Origin: Shewanella khirikhana
GTDB taxonomy: Bacteria > Pseudomonadota > Gammaproteobacteria > Enterobacterales > Shewanellaceae
DNA: 64,000 bases
Reading direction: 5' to 3'
Assembly: GCF_003957745.1 (NCBI RefSeq)
Contig: NZ_CP020373.1
Span: forward strand, 682,001-746,000
A program made the translations under genes and the position numbers. The notes beneath the pieces are model-generated. The model was not told the origin of the DNA and ran no database searches. It worked only from the letters and a program-made list of their open reading frames with translations. Each line of letters starts with the position of its first letter. Positions within the stretch are counted from its first letter, which is position 1. Of the stretch, positions 16,664-24,995 are shown piece after piece.

Positions 16664-18970
16664 TCAGTTATGGTGCTCGGTTTTAATCAGCTTGCCGAAC
16701 TGGTCGAAGAACTGCCAGTCGCCGGATTGGCGGTCGGCAATATAACTGCCCTGAATGCGTTTCTCGCCTCCGGGCCAGAAACTCAGCCACTGACCTTCCT
16801 TTCTATCCCTGATGTAGCTGCCCTGCTCTGAAGGTTTGCCGTTGGGGTGGAAGTAGCGGGCTTCGCCTTCGCGGTAGCCAGCAATCCAGAACTCTTCTGC
16901 TTTCAGGGTGCCGGTGGGGTAATACTGCTTGTGGCTGCCGTTTGGCTTGTCATCCTGGTAGTCACCCTCGGCCATGAGCTGCCCATCGGGGAAGAACTCT
17001 TTGCGCGGGCCTTGGAGCTTGTCATTGTCGTAGCTCACGAGCAGCTTTTGCAGGCCGTTTTCGTACCAGTATTGCCACTGGCCGGTCTTTTTACCTTTGA
17101 TAAGCTTGCCGCTGGCTTCTTGCTGGCCGTTGCTGACATAAAACTCCTGATAATCACCGTTTTGCACGCCCATCTCCCAGGTGGTCAGGCGATAACGCAC
17201 ACCACTGAAGGCGAACAGCTCTTCGGTGCCATGGGGTTTACCGGCGCGAAACTGGGTCTTGCTGTAGACGTTGCCTTCGGGAATAGGGCCGAAGGTCGGG
17301 TCTTTCTCTTCGTAGCGATACTGAGTCCATTCACCTTCCTTTTGGTTGTCCCGGTACTCACCGCTGCTGCGGCGCCGACCCTGATAGTATTCGGTGAATT
17401 TGCCGTGGCGTTTGCCGTTCAGATACTCCTGCTCACGGCTGACTTTGCCGTCAGCGTACTGGCGCCACAGCCCGGTTTTTTGGCCGTTGCTGTACTGGCC
17501 TGTTTCGGTTAAATCGCCGTTGGCGTACCAGCGGGAGTATTCCCCATCCAGTGGATACTGGGAGGCGTTTTCAGGCTTGGTTTGGGCGTAATGCTTGAGT
17601 TCCTGCACTGTTCCTTCGCGGTAGAAGCTTTGGTACTTACCCACCCATTGGCCATCGCGCTGCTGCCCCTGATACTGGGGTTTGCCGTCTTCAAAGTAAC
17701 GCTCGGACTTACCGTTAACTTTCCCGTCCTGATATTCATCCAGCGACGCCAGGTTGCCATTTTTATGGAAGCGGCGGCTTTCGCCGTGGCGAATATCGGC
17801 TTTCCAGTGGCTGGACTCCGCGAGGGTGTCGCCCTGATAGCGTTGATACTCGCCTTCGCGCAGGCCTCGGGCCAGAGTGACTGACTCCTGCAGCTGTCCA
17901 TATTGGTCGTAGCGCTCCTGCTTGCCATGCCGCGGGTACTGGCCATTGTCGGCCGGTTTGTCATCGGCCAGGGTTTCGAGACTGGCGAGCTTACCATTGG
18001 GGTGGAAGCGTTTTTGCACCCCGGCGCTCAGGCCTTCTTTGTAGTTGAGGCTCGCGGTCAGGGTGCCTTCATCGTTGTAATACAGCTGCTCGCCATCGAG
18101 CTTGCCGCGATAGAAATGTTCTTTGGACAGCTGCAAGCCTTCACTGCTGAAGCTTTGGCATTCACCGTGGGGCAGGTTGTCCAGAAACTCACACTGGCTT
18201 TGGGGCTGGCCGTCGGGGTAAAAGTGCTGCTCCTGGCCGTTTTTCTGGTTGTTGCTGTATTGGGTTTGGCTGGCCAGTCTGCCGGCCTCGTCCCAGGTTT
18301 GCCAGCTGCCGGTGCGCTGGCCCTTGTTATCGTATTGGCCCTGCAGTCGTTTACTGCCGGAAGGATACTGCTCGGTCAGCTCGCCGCTTGCCAAATCGTC
18401 CACAAAGGTGGCGCTGCGCTGTGGGTTGCCGTTTTCATAAAAGCTCAGCCACTTCCCGTGGCGTAAGTTCTGGCGATAGCTCTCCTGCGACTCGAGCTGG
18501 CCATTGGGGTAAAAACGCTTGATTTCGGTGTTGTCACCAAGCTCGAACTGGCGCTCTTCAATTACATCGCCTTCGGGGCTGTAGCGCAGCCATTTGCCGT
18601 GGGCCAGACCTTGTTGGAACCGTTGCAGCTCAACCATGCCCCCTTGCAGGGCAAACAGCTGCCATTCGCCTTCCTGTTTGCCTTGAGCAAACTGGCCACG
18701 GATCATCGGGGTGTCTTTTTTGTAGAAGGCGTGCCAGTTGCCATTTGGCAAACCGTCGCTGAACTGGGCTTGGGTAAAGCTGCCGTCTTCATGGTTAAGG
18801 GTTACTTCACCCTGCAATGGCTGGCCGGTGGTGCGTTTGAAATAACGGCTCAGGCCATCCTGGGTGCGGACATCAACCAGCTGCAGCGCAATAGACTCGG
18901 CGGCCATTATCGGCGCCGGGTGCAACAGCAGTGTGGTGGCGAGCATGGCTGCCGTTAACTTTGGATACAT
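16664..18970 (-). CDS. exported MORN-repeat protein
   Basis: 768 residues. Signal peptide MYPKLTAAMLATTLLLHPAPIMAAES, then almost the whole chain is made of about 23-residue repeats of the YwqK/MORN_2 type, roughly YYPNGQLE...Y.NGQ..G.W..Y. Examples are RFYPNGQLESQESYRQNLRHG, HFYPDGQPQSQ and EFFPDGQLMAEG. Such repeats form elongated beta-hairpin stacks. RBS AAGGAAG is well placed. The GGDEF gene upstream ends 52 bases before it on the same strand, so the two may be co-transcribed. Function unknown; an envelope scaffold is a guess. Confidence 0.88.
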   Translation of the reverse strand: MYPKLTAAMLATTLLLHPAPIMAAESIALQLVDVRTQDGLSRYFKRTTGQPLQGEVTLNHEDGSFTQAQFSDGLPNGNWHAFYKKDTPMIRGQFAQGKQEGEWQLFALQGGMVELQRFQQGLAHGKWLRYSPEGDVIEERQFELGDNTEIKRFYPNGQLESQESYRQNLRHGKWLSFYENGNPQRSATFVDDLASGELTEQYPSGSKRLQGQYDNKGQRTGSWQTWDEAGRLASQTQYSNNQKNGQEQHFYPDGQPQSQCEFLDNLPHGECQSFSSEGLQLSKEHFYRGKLDGEQLYYNDEGTLTASLNYKEGLSAGVQKRFHPNGKLASLETLADDKPADNGQYPRHGKQERYDQYGQLQESVTLARGLREGEYQRYQGDTLAESSHWKADIRHGESRRFHKNGNLASLDEYQDGKVNGKSERYFEDGKPQYQGQQRDGQWVGKYQSFYREGTVQELKHYAQTKPENASQYPLDGEYSRWYANGDLTETGQYSNGQKTGLWRQYADGKVSREQEYLNGKRHGKFTEYYQGRRRSSGEYRDNQKEGEWTQYRYEEKDPTFGPIPEGNVYSKTQFRAGKPHGTEELFAFSGVRYRLTTWEMGVQNGDYQEFYVSNGQQEASGKLIKGKKTGQWQYWYENGLQKLLVSYDNDKLQGPRKEFFPDGQLMAEGDYQDDKPNGSHKQYYPTGTLKAEEFWIAGYREGEARYFHPNGKPSEQGSYIRDRKEGQWLSFWPGGEKRIQGSYIADRQSGDWQFFDQFGKLIKTEHHN

Positions 18971-19022
18971 CTTATCTTCCTTGTGGATTGTCCTTGCCCA
19001 GCCATCCGGCCGGGACTGCCTG

Positions 19023-20255
19023 TTATTGCGAGGCCTGGGTACGGCTTAGTTTGCGGGCCCGCTTGTGCTCGTACATGCGCTCATCCGCCAGTTTAAAACT
19101 TTGGGCAAACTGGCCTGTGAAGGGCGCTACCCCAGCACTGACAGAAATCGGTTTGTCGAGCGCTGCCAGCGCCGCCTGCAATTTATTGAGTCGCTCCTGC
19201 AGCGCATCCTCAGGGCCATGGGAAATAATGGCAAATTCATCGCCGCCAAAACGGCTGATAAGGCTGCTTTGGGGCCAGTGCTGTTTCAGTGCCGACGCCA
19301 GTTGTGCCAGGGCTTCGTCGCCTGCCTGATGACCCATAATGTCGTTGATAGTCTTGAGGTTATCCATATCAATCAGGGTCAGGAAACTGCCAAAGGCACG
19401 GTTGTGTTTCCATTGCGCCAAGCTGTCTTCAAAGTGACGGCGATTGAACAGCCCCGTGAGCGCATCAAAGTTGGCCAGCCGATAAATTTCGCGGGACTTT
19501 TGATACAGCGAAATCGCATTGGCCGCCTCGTGGGTAAGAATGGCCACCAGATTGCGGTCGTAGTCGCTGAAGGCACTCAGCTGACTGCTGTCGAGGTTTA
19601 ACATGGCATACAGCTTGCCATCGATATGGATGGGGCTTGAGAGGGTGGAGCGGATCGGCTGGTGCGCGGCGGTGAGCAGTATTTCCTGCTCGGCTTTGGT
19701 CAGGGTGCTTTCGGCGTTGACGTGACGCATATCGTCCACCACCACAACCCGGTCGCAGCGGCCATCGGTGAGACGATACTCAAATGACTGCTCCAGCGAG
19801 AAATCAATTTGTCGCAGCCGCTCGAGATCCAGCCCGACGCTGGATTCAAACATCAGCTTATGGCTGTCGGGTTCAACCCGGATAATGCTGCCCATTTCGG
19901 CACCATTGATCACATTTACCGCCTTGGTCAGCAGAGCATCCAGAAACGCGTGTTCATCCTTGTATTGGCTGGACAAATGTACCAGTTCGAAGGTGGCATC
20001 GTTGATATTGACCACCTGTTCCAGGTGTTCCCACAGCCGCTGCAACCGGCCCTGATGCAGGTAATAGCTGAGGCTGTAACCCACCAGATACACCAGGCAC
20101 ACCAGGGTCAAAATCATCCACGGCAAAGACCCCTTGGGGGAGAAGAGGTAAAAAATCCCGATAAATACTGAGAGAGGGATGAGCAATAATGTGAGGTGGT
20201 AACCCAGACCAAGGCTGTCGATGCGTTTGCGCTTGAGGCTGTCCCGTTGCTTCAC
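19023..20255 (-). CDS. GAF-GGDEF diguanylate cyclase
   Basis: 410 residues from a GTG at 20255 preceded by GGAT. The frame is open up to 20342, but a TATAAT box lies inside that extension and a terminator stands just before it, so the short form is preferred. Domains: two transmembrane segments (YHLTLLLIPLSVFIGIFYLF and LPWMILTLVCLVYLVGYSLS), a GAF sensor, then a GGDEF domain with NFDALTGLFNRRHFEDSL and an intact FGGDEF active site, so it should make cyclic di-GMP. The RxxD product-inhibition site is not seen. The MORN protein gene follows. Confidence 0.9.
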   Translation of the reverse strand: MKQRDSLKRKRIDSLGLGYHLTLLLIPLSVFIGIFYLFSPKGSLPWMILTLVCLVYLVGYSLSYYLHQGRLQRLWEHLEQVVNINDATFELVHLSSQYKDEHAFLDALLTKAVNVINGAEMGSIIRVEPDSHKLMFESSVGLDLERLRQIDFSLEQSFEYRLTDGRCDRVVVVDDMRHVNAESTLTKAEQEILLTAAHQPIRSTLSSPIHIDGKLYAMLNLDSSQLSAFSDYDRNLVAILTHEAANAISLYQKSREIYRLANFDALTGLFNRRHFEDSLAQWKHNRAFGSFLTLIDMDNLKTINDIMGHQAGDEALAQLASALKQHWPQSSLISRFGGDEFAIISHGPEDALQERLNKLQAALAALDKPISVSAGVAPFTGQFAQSFKLADERMYEHKRARKLSRTQASQ

Positions 20256-20288
20256 TGAAAATATCCATATCGAATCTCTGGCCCGACC

Positions 20289-20316
20289 ATTATACGGAGG
20301 AAATCCGGCGGTTGCA
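20289..20316 (-). promoter_or_regulatory. promoter of the GAF-GGDEF gene
   Basis: On the minus strand TGCAAC (20311-20316), a 16-base spacer and a perfect TATAAT (20289-20294). Transcription would start near 20282, upstream of the GTG at 20255. Confidence 0.6.
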
Positions 20317-20343
20317 CAGGCCAAATACAGCACAAACGTCATA

Positions 20344-20370
20344 AAAAAGCCCCGACATTTCGGGGCTTTG
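20344..20370 (-). terminator. terminator of purEK
   Basis: Stem AAAGCCCCGA/TCGGGGCTTT with a T run on the minus strand, about 55 bases after purK. Confidence 0.9.
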
Positions 20371-20424
20371 ATGCTGATGCTCCCGGCACACTCCGTCAGA
20401 GCCGCGCGGGAGGGATGCGCCTCG

Positions 20425-21510
20425 TTAAAAGTCGGCGTTATCGAGGATCCACTGCAGCGGTGCCTGATATTGCTCCGGCATCCAGCTTTTCAGCTGAGTG
20501 ATACTACTTTCGAGCATGGCGGCATTGTGCACCGACAGGTTCAGGTGACCTACCTTGCGGCCCGGACGCACCTCTTTGGCGTACCAGAACAGCTCGGCAT
20601 TGGGCAGGCTCAGCCAGCGGTCGTCCTTGTCGATACCGATAAGGTTAACCATCACACAGGGGAAGTTCACCTGAGGCTGCTGAATAGGCAGGTCGCACAG
20701 GGCGCGCAGGTGCAGCTGGAACTGATCCATATGGGTGCCCGCCTGGGTCCAGTGGCCCGAGTTATGTACCCGCGGCGCCAGCTCGTTCACCAGCAGGTGG
20801 TCGCCAACCCGGAAACATTCCATGGCCATTACGCCCACATAATCGAGGCCCTGCATGATGGTGCCGAGCATGGCTTCGGCCTCGGCCTGCAGTGGCGCAA
20901 GCCTTGGCAGCGGTGACACAGATGCCATCAGAATGCCGTCCTGATGCAGATTCAGGGTCAGCGGGTAAAAGAAGCACTCACCATTGTGAGTGCGAACGCC
21001 CACAACAGATACTTCTTCATCAAAATTAATGGCTTGCTCGGCAATGGCTTCACCGCGCCAGTCGGCGGGGATCTGGCCATTTTCGGCCTGCTTGAGCCAA
21101 TGCTGACCCTTGCCATCGTAGCCACCGGTGCGACGCTTCATCAGCACCCGCTCGCCATACTTGCCATAAAGGGCATTGACGTCAGTGTCGTTATCCACCA
21201 GCTCCCAGGGAGCGGTGGCAACCTTCAGCTCATCCAGCAAGGATTTTTGGGTATAGCGGTCGGCAAGACGACCAAACACAGGACCATTGATGAAGTTTTT
21301 GTGGGTGGAGAGCTGCAGACTCAGGCTGGACTCGGGCCACTGCTCACGCTCGGCGGTGATGATGTCATCATCGGCCAGCGGCAGTTTTTCATCGCTGGGG
21401 GCCATGATATCCACCGGCAGCACATCGATTGCCAGCGGCTGACCGGCGTGGGACAGCATGGCACCGAGCTGACCATTGCCCAGTACCCAAACGCGCTTAT
21501 TGTTTGCCAT
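20425..21510 (-). CDS. purK: N5-carboxyaminoimidazole ribonucleotide synthase
   Basis: 361 residues. ATP-dependent carboxylation of AIR to N5-CAIR in purine synthesis. N-terminal VWVLGNGQLGAMLSHAGQPL is the PurK nucleotide-binding start. ATP-grasp features include LMKRRTGGYDGKGQHWL and the metal-binding VNELAPRVHNSGHWT. Begins 2 bases after purE with GAGGG upstream of ATG, so it is translated as one unit with purE. Confidence 0.96.
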   Translation of the reverse strand: MANNKRVWVLGNGQLGAMLSHAGQPLAIDVLPVDIMAPSDEKLPLADDDIITAEREQWPESSLSLQLSTHKNFINGPVFGRLADRYTQKSLLDELKVATAPWELVDNDTDVNALYGKYGERVLMKRRTGGYDGKGQHWLKQAENGQIPADWRGEAIAEQAINFDEEVSVVGVRTHNGECFFYPLTLNLHQDGILMASVSPLPRLAPLQAEAEAMLGTIMQGLDYVGVMAMECFRVGDHLLVNELAPRVHNSGHWTQAGTHMDQFQLHLRALCDLPIQQPQVNFPCVMVNLIGIDKDDRWLSLPNAELFWYAKEVRPGRKVGHLNLSVHNAAMLESSITQLKSWMPEQYQAPLQWILDNADF

Positions 21511-21512
21511 GA

Positions 21513-22004
21513 TTACGCGTCCCTCGGATCCGGATTTTCCAGTACGCTTTGGGTTTGCTCGGCGCGGAAGGCTTCCAGACGCTCGGCGAGGGCAGCATCG
21601 TTGTTGGCAAGGATCTGACAGGCCAGCAGACCTGCGTTAAAGGCACCGGCTGTGCCGATAGCGAGGGTGCCTACGGCGATGCCCTTTGGCATTTGCACGA
21701 TAGACAGCAAGGAATCCATGCCGTTCAAAGCCTTACTTTGAACAGGCACGCCCAGCACGGGCAGACGGGTTTTGGAGGCCAGCATGCCTGGCAGGTGGGC
21801 TGCACCGCCGGCGCCGCCGATGATCACCTGAAAGCCCTTGTCTGCAGCTGTGGCTGCAAAGTCCATTAACTTGTCCGGGGTCCGGTGGGCGGAGACCACT
21901 TCAACATGGTAGGGCACCTGCAGTTTATCCATGATCTCTGCGGCGGCTTCCATGGTGGGCCAATCACTCTTGGATCCCATTACGACAGCAACGAGGGCTT
22001 GCAT
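21513..22004 (-). CDS. purE: N5-carboxyaminoimidazole ribonucleotide mutase
   Basis: 163 residues. Converts N5-CAIR to CAIR, acting directly after PurK. Signatures MGSKSDWPTMEAAAEI, VVSAHRTPDKL and GGAGGAAHLPGM are diagnostic of class I PurE. The RBS AAGGAG is strong. A 130-base leader with stable hairpins precedes it. No PurR box is evident. Confidence 0.96.
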   Translation of the reverse strand: MQALVAVVMGSKSDWPTMEAAAEIMDKLQVPYHVEVVSAHRTPDKLMDFAATAADKGFQVIIGGAGGAAHLPGMLASKTRLPVLGVPVQSKALNGMDSLLSIVQMPKGIAVGTLAIGTAGAFNAGLLACQILANNDAALAERLEAFRAEQTQSVLENPDPRDA

Positions 22005-22031
22005 GATAACTCCTTAACGACTGATTTTAAT

Positions 22032-22108
22032 TATATTTGCCTGTTTTCAGGCTAGGGTACTGGTAGCCCTGGCGGCGGGGGAGTCCCCTCGGTAGTCGTT
22101 GCCAGGGC
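22032..22108 (-). promoter_or_regulatory. structured purE leader
   Basis: On the minus strand the leader contains a perfect outer stem GCCCTGGC/GCCAGGGC (22101-22108 with 22066-22073) enclosing GGGG-ACT-CCCC, then a second hairpin GCCTG-AAAA-CAGGC before the purE RBS. No T run follows, so it is not a simple terminator. It could be an RNA regulatory element; I do not recognise a known riboswitch class. Confidence 0.45.
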
Positions 22109-22155
22109 GAGATGGGGCGCAATGATAGCATGACGGGCGTGGTTTCGCTGCCTTT

Positions 22156-23298
22156 TCAGTTGCCTTTCTCTGTGCCGGAATGGCCGCTGTAGAAGATGCG
22201 ATAGAGGCGGTCGCGGCCATCGTCACTCACCAGCAGACTGCCGTCGGGCGCCACCAGCACATCGGCCGGGCGACCATGCACTGCATCGCCCTGCAGCCAG
22301 CCTTCAGCAAAGGTTTCCAGGCTTTCTACCTCACCGTCTTTTAGCTTGGCAAAGCGCACCCGGTAGCCGACTTTTTCGCTGCGATTCCAGGAGCCATGTT
22401 CGGCGATAAAGATGCCGCCCTGGTATTTTGGCGGAAACTGTTTTTGGGTATAGAAGGTCATGCCGAGGCTTGCCACGTGGGCGCCGAGCCTGGCCTTGGG
22501 CGCTTCATAGTCCTGAATGCGTTTACCTGTGCCAAATTCCGGGTCAAGGGTGTCGCCCTGATGCACATAGGGGTAACCGAAGTGCTGGCCGCGGCGACTG
22601 AGCTGATTCAACTCATCGGAAGGCATGTCATCGCCCATCATGTCGCGGCCATTGTCGGTAAACCAAAGCTCGCCTGTGGTCGGGGCAAAGTCGAAGCCGA
22701 CGCTGTTGCGTACGCCGAGGGCCTCGTCCCTGGTGGTGAGGGTGTCCAAATCCAGGCTGATGATTTTGCTGTAGTTTGGCCCGGCATCACAGATGTTGCA
22801 GGGGGCGCCGATGGGGATGTAGAGCCGACCATCCGGGCCAAATTTAAGGTACTTCCAGCCGTGGTGTAAATCTTCCGGCAGTTTATCGAAAATAACCTCG
22901 GGAGTACTCTTGCCGGGGTGCTTAGCATCCTTAACCCGGTAGAGTTTGCCGATATCGGCGATGTAGAGGTTGCCGTCTTTGATGGCGATGCCCGATGGCA
23001 TGGTGAATTTCATGCTGATGGCACCATTGGGCACGCCTGCCCTGGCGGCCGCAGAACCCGGCAGCGGAAAATAATGCACCTTGCCTTCTTTGCGGGAACC
23101 GACGTAAAGGATACCTGAGTCGGTCAGCGCCATCTGGCGGTAGTTTTTAAAGCCATCATGGAGCACTTCAATCTCAAAGCTCGGCGGCAGTTTTATCAAA
23201 TCCAGCACGGCCTGATTTTCTTCTTTGCTGTAGGCTGTCGCCAGCAGAGGCGTCAGCGCCAGCAGCAACAGGGCGCGGCTAAGTTTGCCTGATGTCAT
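22156..23298 (-). CDS. PQQ-dependent sugar dehydrogenase-like exported protein
   Basis: 380 residues; start at ATG 23298, which has AGGAG 8 bases upstream, in preference to a TTG 15 bases earlier. Signal peptide TSGKLSRALLLLALTPLLATAYS. The mature chain is a six-bladed propeller of the sorbosone/glucose dehydrogenase type, with FTMPSGIAIKDGNLYIADIG, LYIPIGAPCNICDAG, VGFDFAPTTGELWFTDNGRD and FIAEHGSWNRS. Likely a periplasmic PQQ-linked aldose dehydrogenase. The substrate is unknown and no PQQ genes are nearby. Confidence 0.82.
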   Translation of the reverse strand: MTSGKLSRALLLLALTPLLATAYSKEENQAVLDLIKLPPSFEIEVLHDGFKNYRQMALTDSGILYVGSRKEGKVHYFPLPGSAAARAGVPNGAISMKFTMPSGIAIKDGNLYIADIGKLYRVKDAKHPGKSTPEVIFDKLPEDLHHGWKYLKFGPDGRLYIPIGAPCNICDAGPNYSKIISLDLDTLTTRDEALGVRNSVGFDFAPTTGELWFTDNGRDMMGDDMPSDELNQLSRRGQHFGYPYVHQGDTLDPEFGTGKRIQDYEAPKARLGAHVASLGMTFYTQKQFPPKYQGGIFIAEHGSWNRSEKVGYRVRFAKLKDGEVESLETFAEGWLQGDAVHGRPADVLVAPDGSLLVSDDGRDRLYRIFYSGHSGTEKGN

Positions 23299-23387
23299 GG
23301 TTTTCTCCTGCAATCATTGCCATGGGCAAGTGGATACATCGCCATGGGCAAAATCGGTAAATGCCATCAAGCATGCCAAAGGTGCAG

Positions 23388-23416
23388 TTAAAAAAACAGC
23401 GCCGGGGGGCGCTGTT
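23388..23416 (-). terminator. terminator of the SPFH gene
   Basis: AACAGCGCC (23395-23403), loop GGGG, GGCGCTGTT (23408-23416); T run on the minus strand. Confidence 0.88.
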
Positions 23417-23435
23417 TAACATGGGAAAGAGGCCG

Positions 23436-24818
23436 TTACTGTTTGGTTTGCTGACTCAGCTCTTTGCTCTTATCCATTAATCCAAGGGCCGAGAAGCCGG
23501 TGATCACATCCAGATTGGAGGTCATGCCGCCATTGCCGCCAATATAATTTTGCGGCATTTCCACTTTGAACTTAGGCAGGTTCTCGTACAACACCTTGGC
23601 CACATCGCGGTTCATCTCGGCGGTGTAGATTTTCTCGTAGGTACCGAGGGCCTTGTATTTGGCGGCCAGAACTTCCGCCTCGGCGATACCGGTTTCGCGG
23701 ATAGCCTTGGCCTCAAAGGAGGCCGCAGCGGCGTTGGCCTTTTGAATTTCCAGGTTGGCCTGGGCCATTTCCAGCTCTTTGGCCTTGGAAAGGGCGGCAA
23801 TTTCTTTCTTCTTGCGCTCTTCCACCAGTTCCCGCTCGGCAATTTGACGGGCGATTTCCACTTCTTTTTGCTGGGAAATTACCGCCAGCTCCTTGGCACG
23901 CTGGGCATCCTGAACCTCGCGGGTACGCTGAATTTCTTTGCGCAGTTGCTCGGTCTTGGCCTGGGCTTTGGAGGTCTCCTGCTCCTGAATGGTGCGGATG
24001 CGCTCGGCAACCAGTTTCTTTTTGTCTGTCAGCAGTTTATCAAGCTGATCCTCCGGCTGCGGATCGCCAATGGTCACCTGAGTCACGGTAATGCCGTACT
24101 GGCTTAACGGGTTGTCCTGACGCACCGGCTGACCGGTTTTGTCGGTGACAGGAATGGTCTTCCACACCAGTTGTTTGGTGGCCTGCAGCTTGTTGGAGTC
24201 GTCCTGATCGAAGCCTACCGGCACCAAATCCACCTGTTCCACTTCAACCTGGCGACGCTCGGTGGTGTAGATACCGTTGCTGAGCTGATCCGCCAGCTGC
24301 GCCTTGAACTGGTTCAGGCCGCCCTGGAAGAACTCTTCGCCGGTGTACTGTGTCGCGGTGATTACGGTCACGTTGCGGGCGTTTTTGATCAGCATGGTTT
24401 CAATCAGGTTGTCGTTGGAGCGAAACTCCCGGTGCATCTGGATAATTTGCTCAGGGGAGTGGGACAACTTGAAGCGGAAGGTGGCGGGCACCTGGCCTGT
24501 GTAGGTGTCGGCAAACCGCACCTGCAGCGAGGGGAGTCGCTGATAAAAGGCTTCGCCCTGATTGTTACCGAAAGAGACGGTAACTACCTGATCGTAGCGC
24601 GTTATTTTGGATAAAAACGGCATGCGTACGTGGATGCCCGGCTCGGTAAATACATCCAACGCCCCGGTGATGTTGTTCTGATGAACATAGGTGTAACCGG
24701 CGTCAGTCATCAGAATTGAGCTCTTCAGCACCGCCACGGCACCTATGGCACCCAGGGTGAGCAGAATGGCTTTGGGGGAGAGAGCCTTTTTGGCGCGGGT
24801 GATGTTGCTGTCGTCCAT
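23436..24818 (-). CDS. SPFH/band-7 (prohibitin-like) membrane protein
   Basis: 460 residues from ATG 24818 (AAGGAAG upstream); the frame extends 24 codons further without support. One N-terminal transmembrane segment (AILLTLGAIGAVAVLKSSIL), an SPFH domain beginning near GYTYVHQNNITGALDVF, then a long charged coiled coil (about 270-400) rich in K/E/Q/A, and a C-terminal tail with NLPKFKVEMPQNYIGGNGG. Such proteins form membrane-attached oligomers and scaffold membrane complexes. No NfeD partner is next to it. Monocistronic by its terminator. Confidence 0.88.
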   Translation of the reverse strand: MDDSNITRAKKALSPKAILLTLGAIGAVAVLKSSILMTDAGYTYVHQNNITGALDVFTEPGIHVRMPFLSKITRYDQVVTVSFGNNQGEAFYQRLPSLQVRFADTYTGQVPATFRFKLSHSPEQIIQMHREFRSNDNLIETMLIKNARNVTVITATQYTGEEFFQGGLNQFKAQLADQLSNGIYTTERRQVEVEQVDLVPVGFDQDDSNKLQATKQLVWKTIPVTDKTGQPVRQDNPLSQYGITVTQVTIGDPQPEDQLDKLLTDKKKLVAERIRTIQEQETSKAQAKTEQLRKEIQRTREVQDAQRAKELAVISQQKEVEIARQIAERELVEERKKKEIAALSKAKELEMAQANLEIQKANAAAASFEAKAIRETGIAEAEVLAAKYKALGTYEKIYTAEMNRDVAKVLYENLPKFKVEMPQNYIGGNGGMTSNLDVITGFSALGLMDKSKELSQQTKQ

Positions 24819-24995
24819 GTGTCTTCCTTGCAAGCTGAACCGAAAATGAAAATCGGCGTCCATGTTACCGGGAACCCGGTTCCCGGTCATGGATTTTTAC
24901 AAGGGATTATTACCAATATTTTTCAATATATTATGCTGTTTATCTGCACGCGCCTTCCATGAAGTGAGGCTTAGCCTGGCAGGGCGTGCCCGCAT

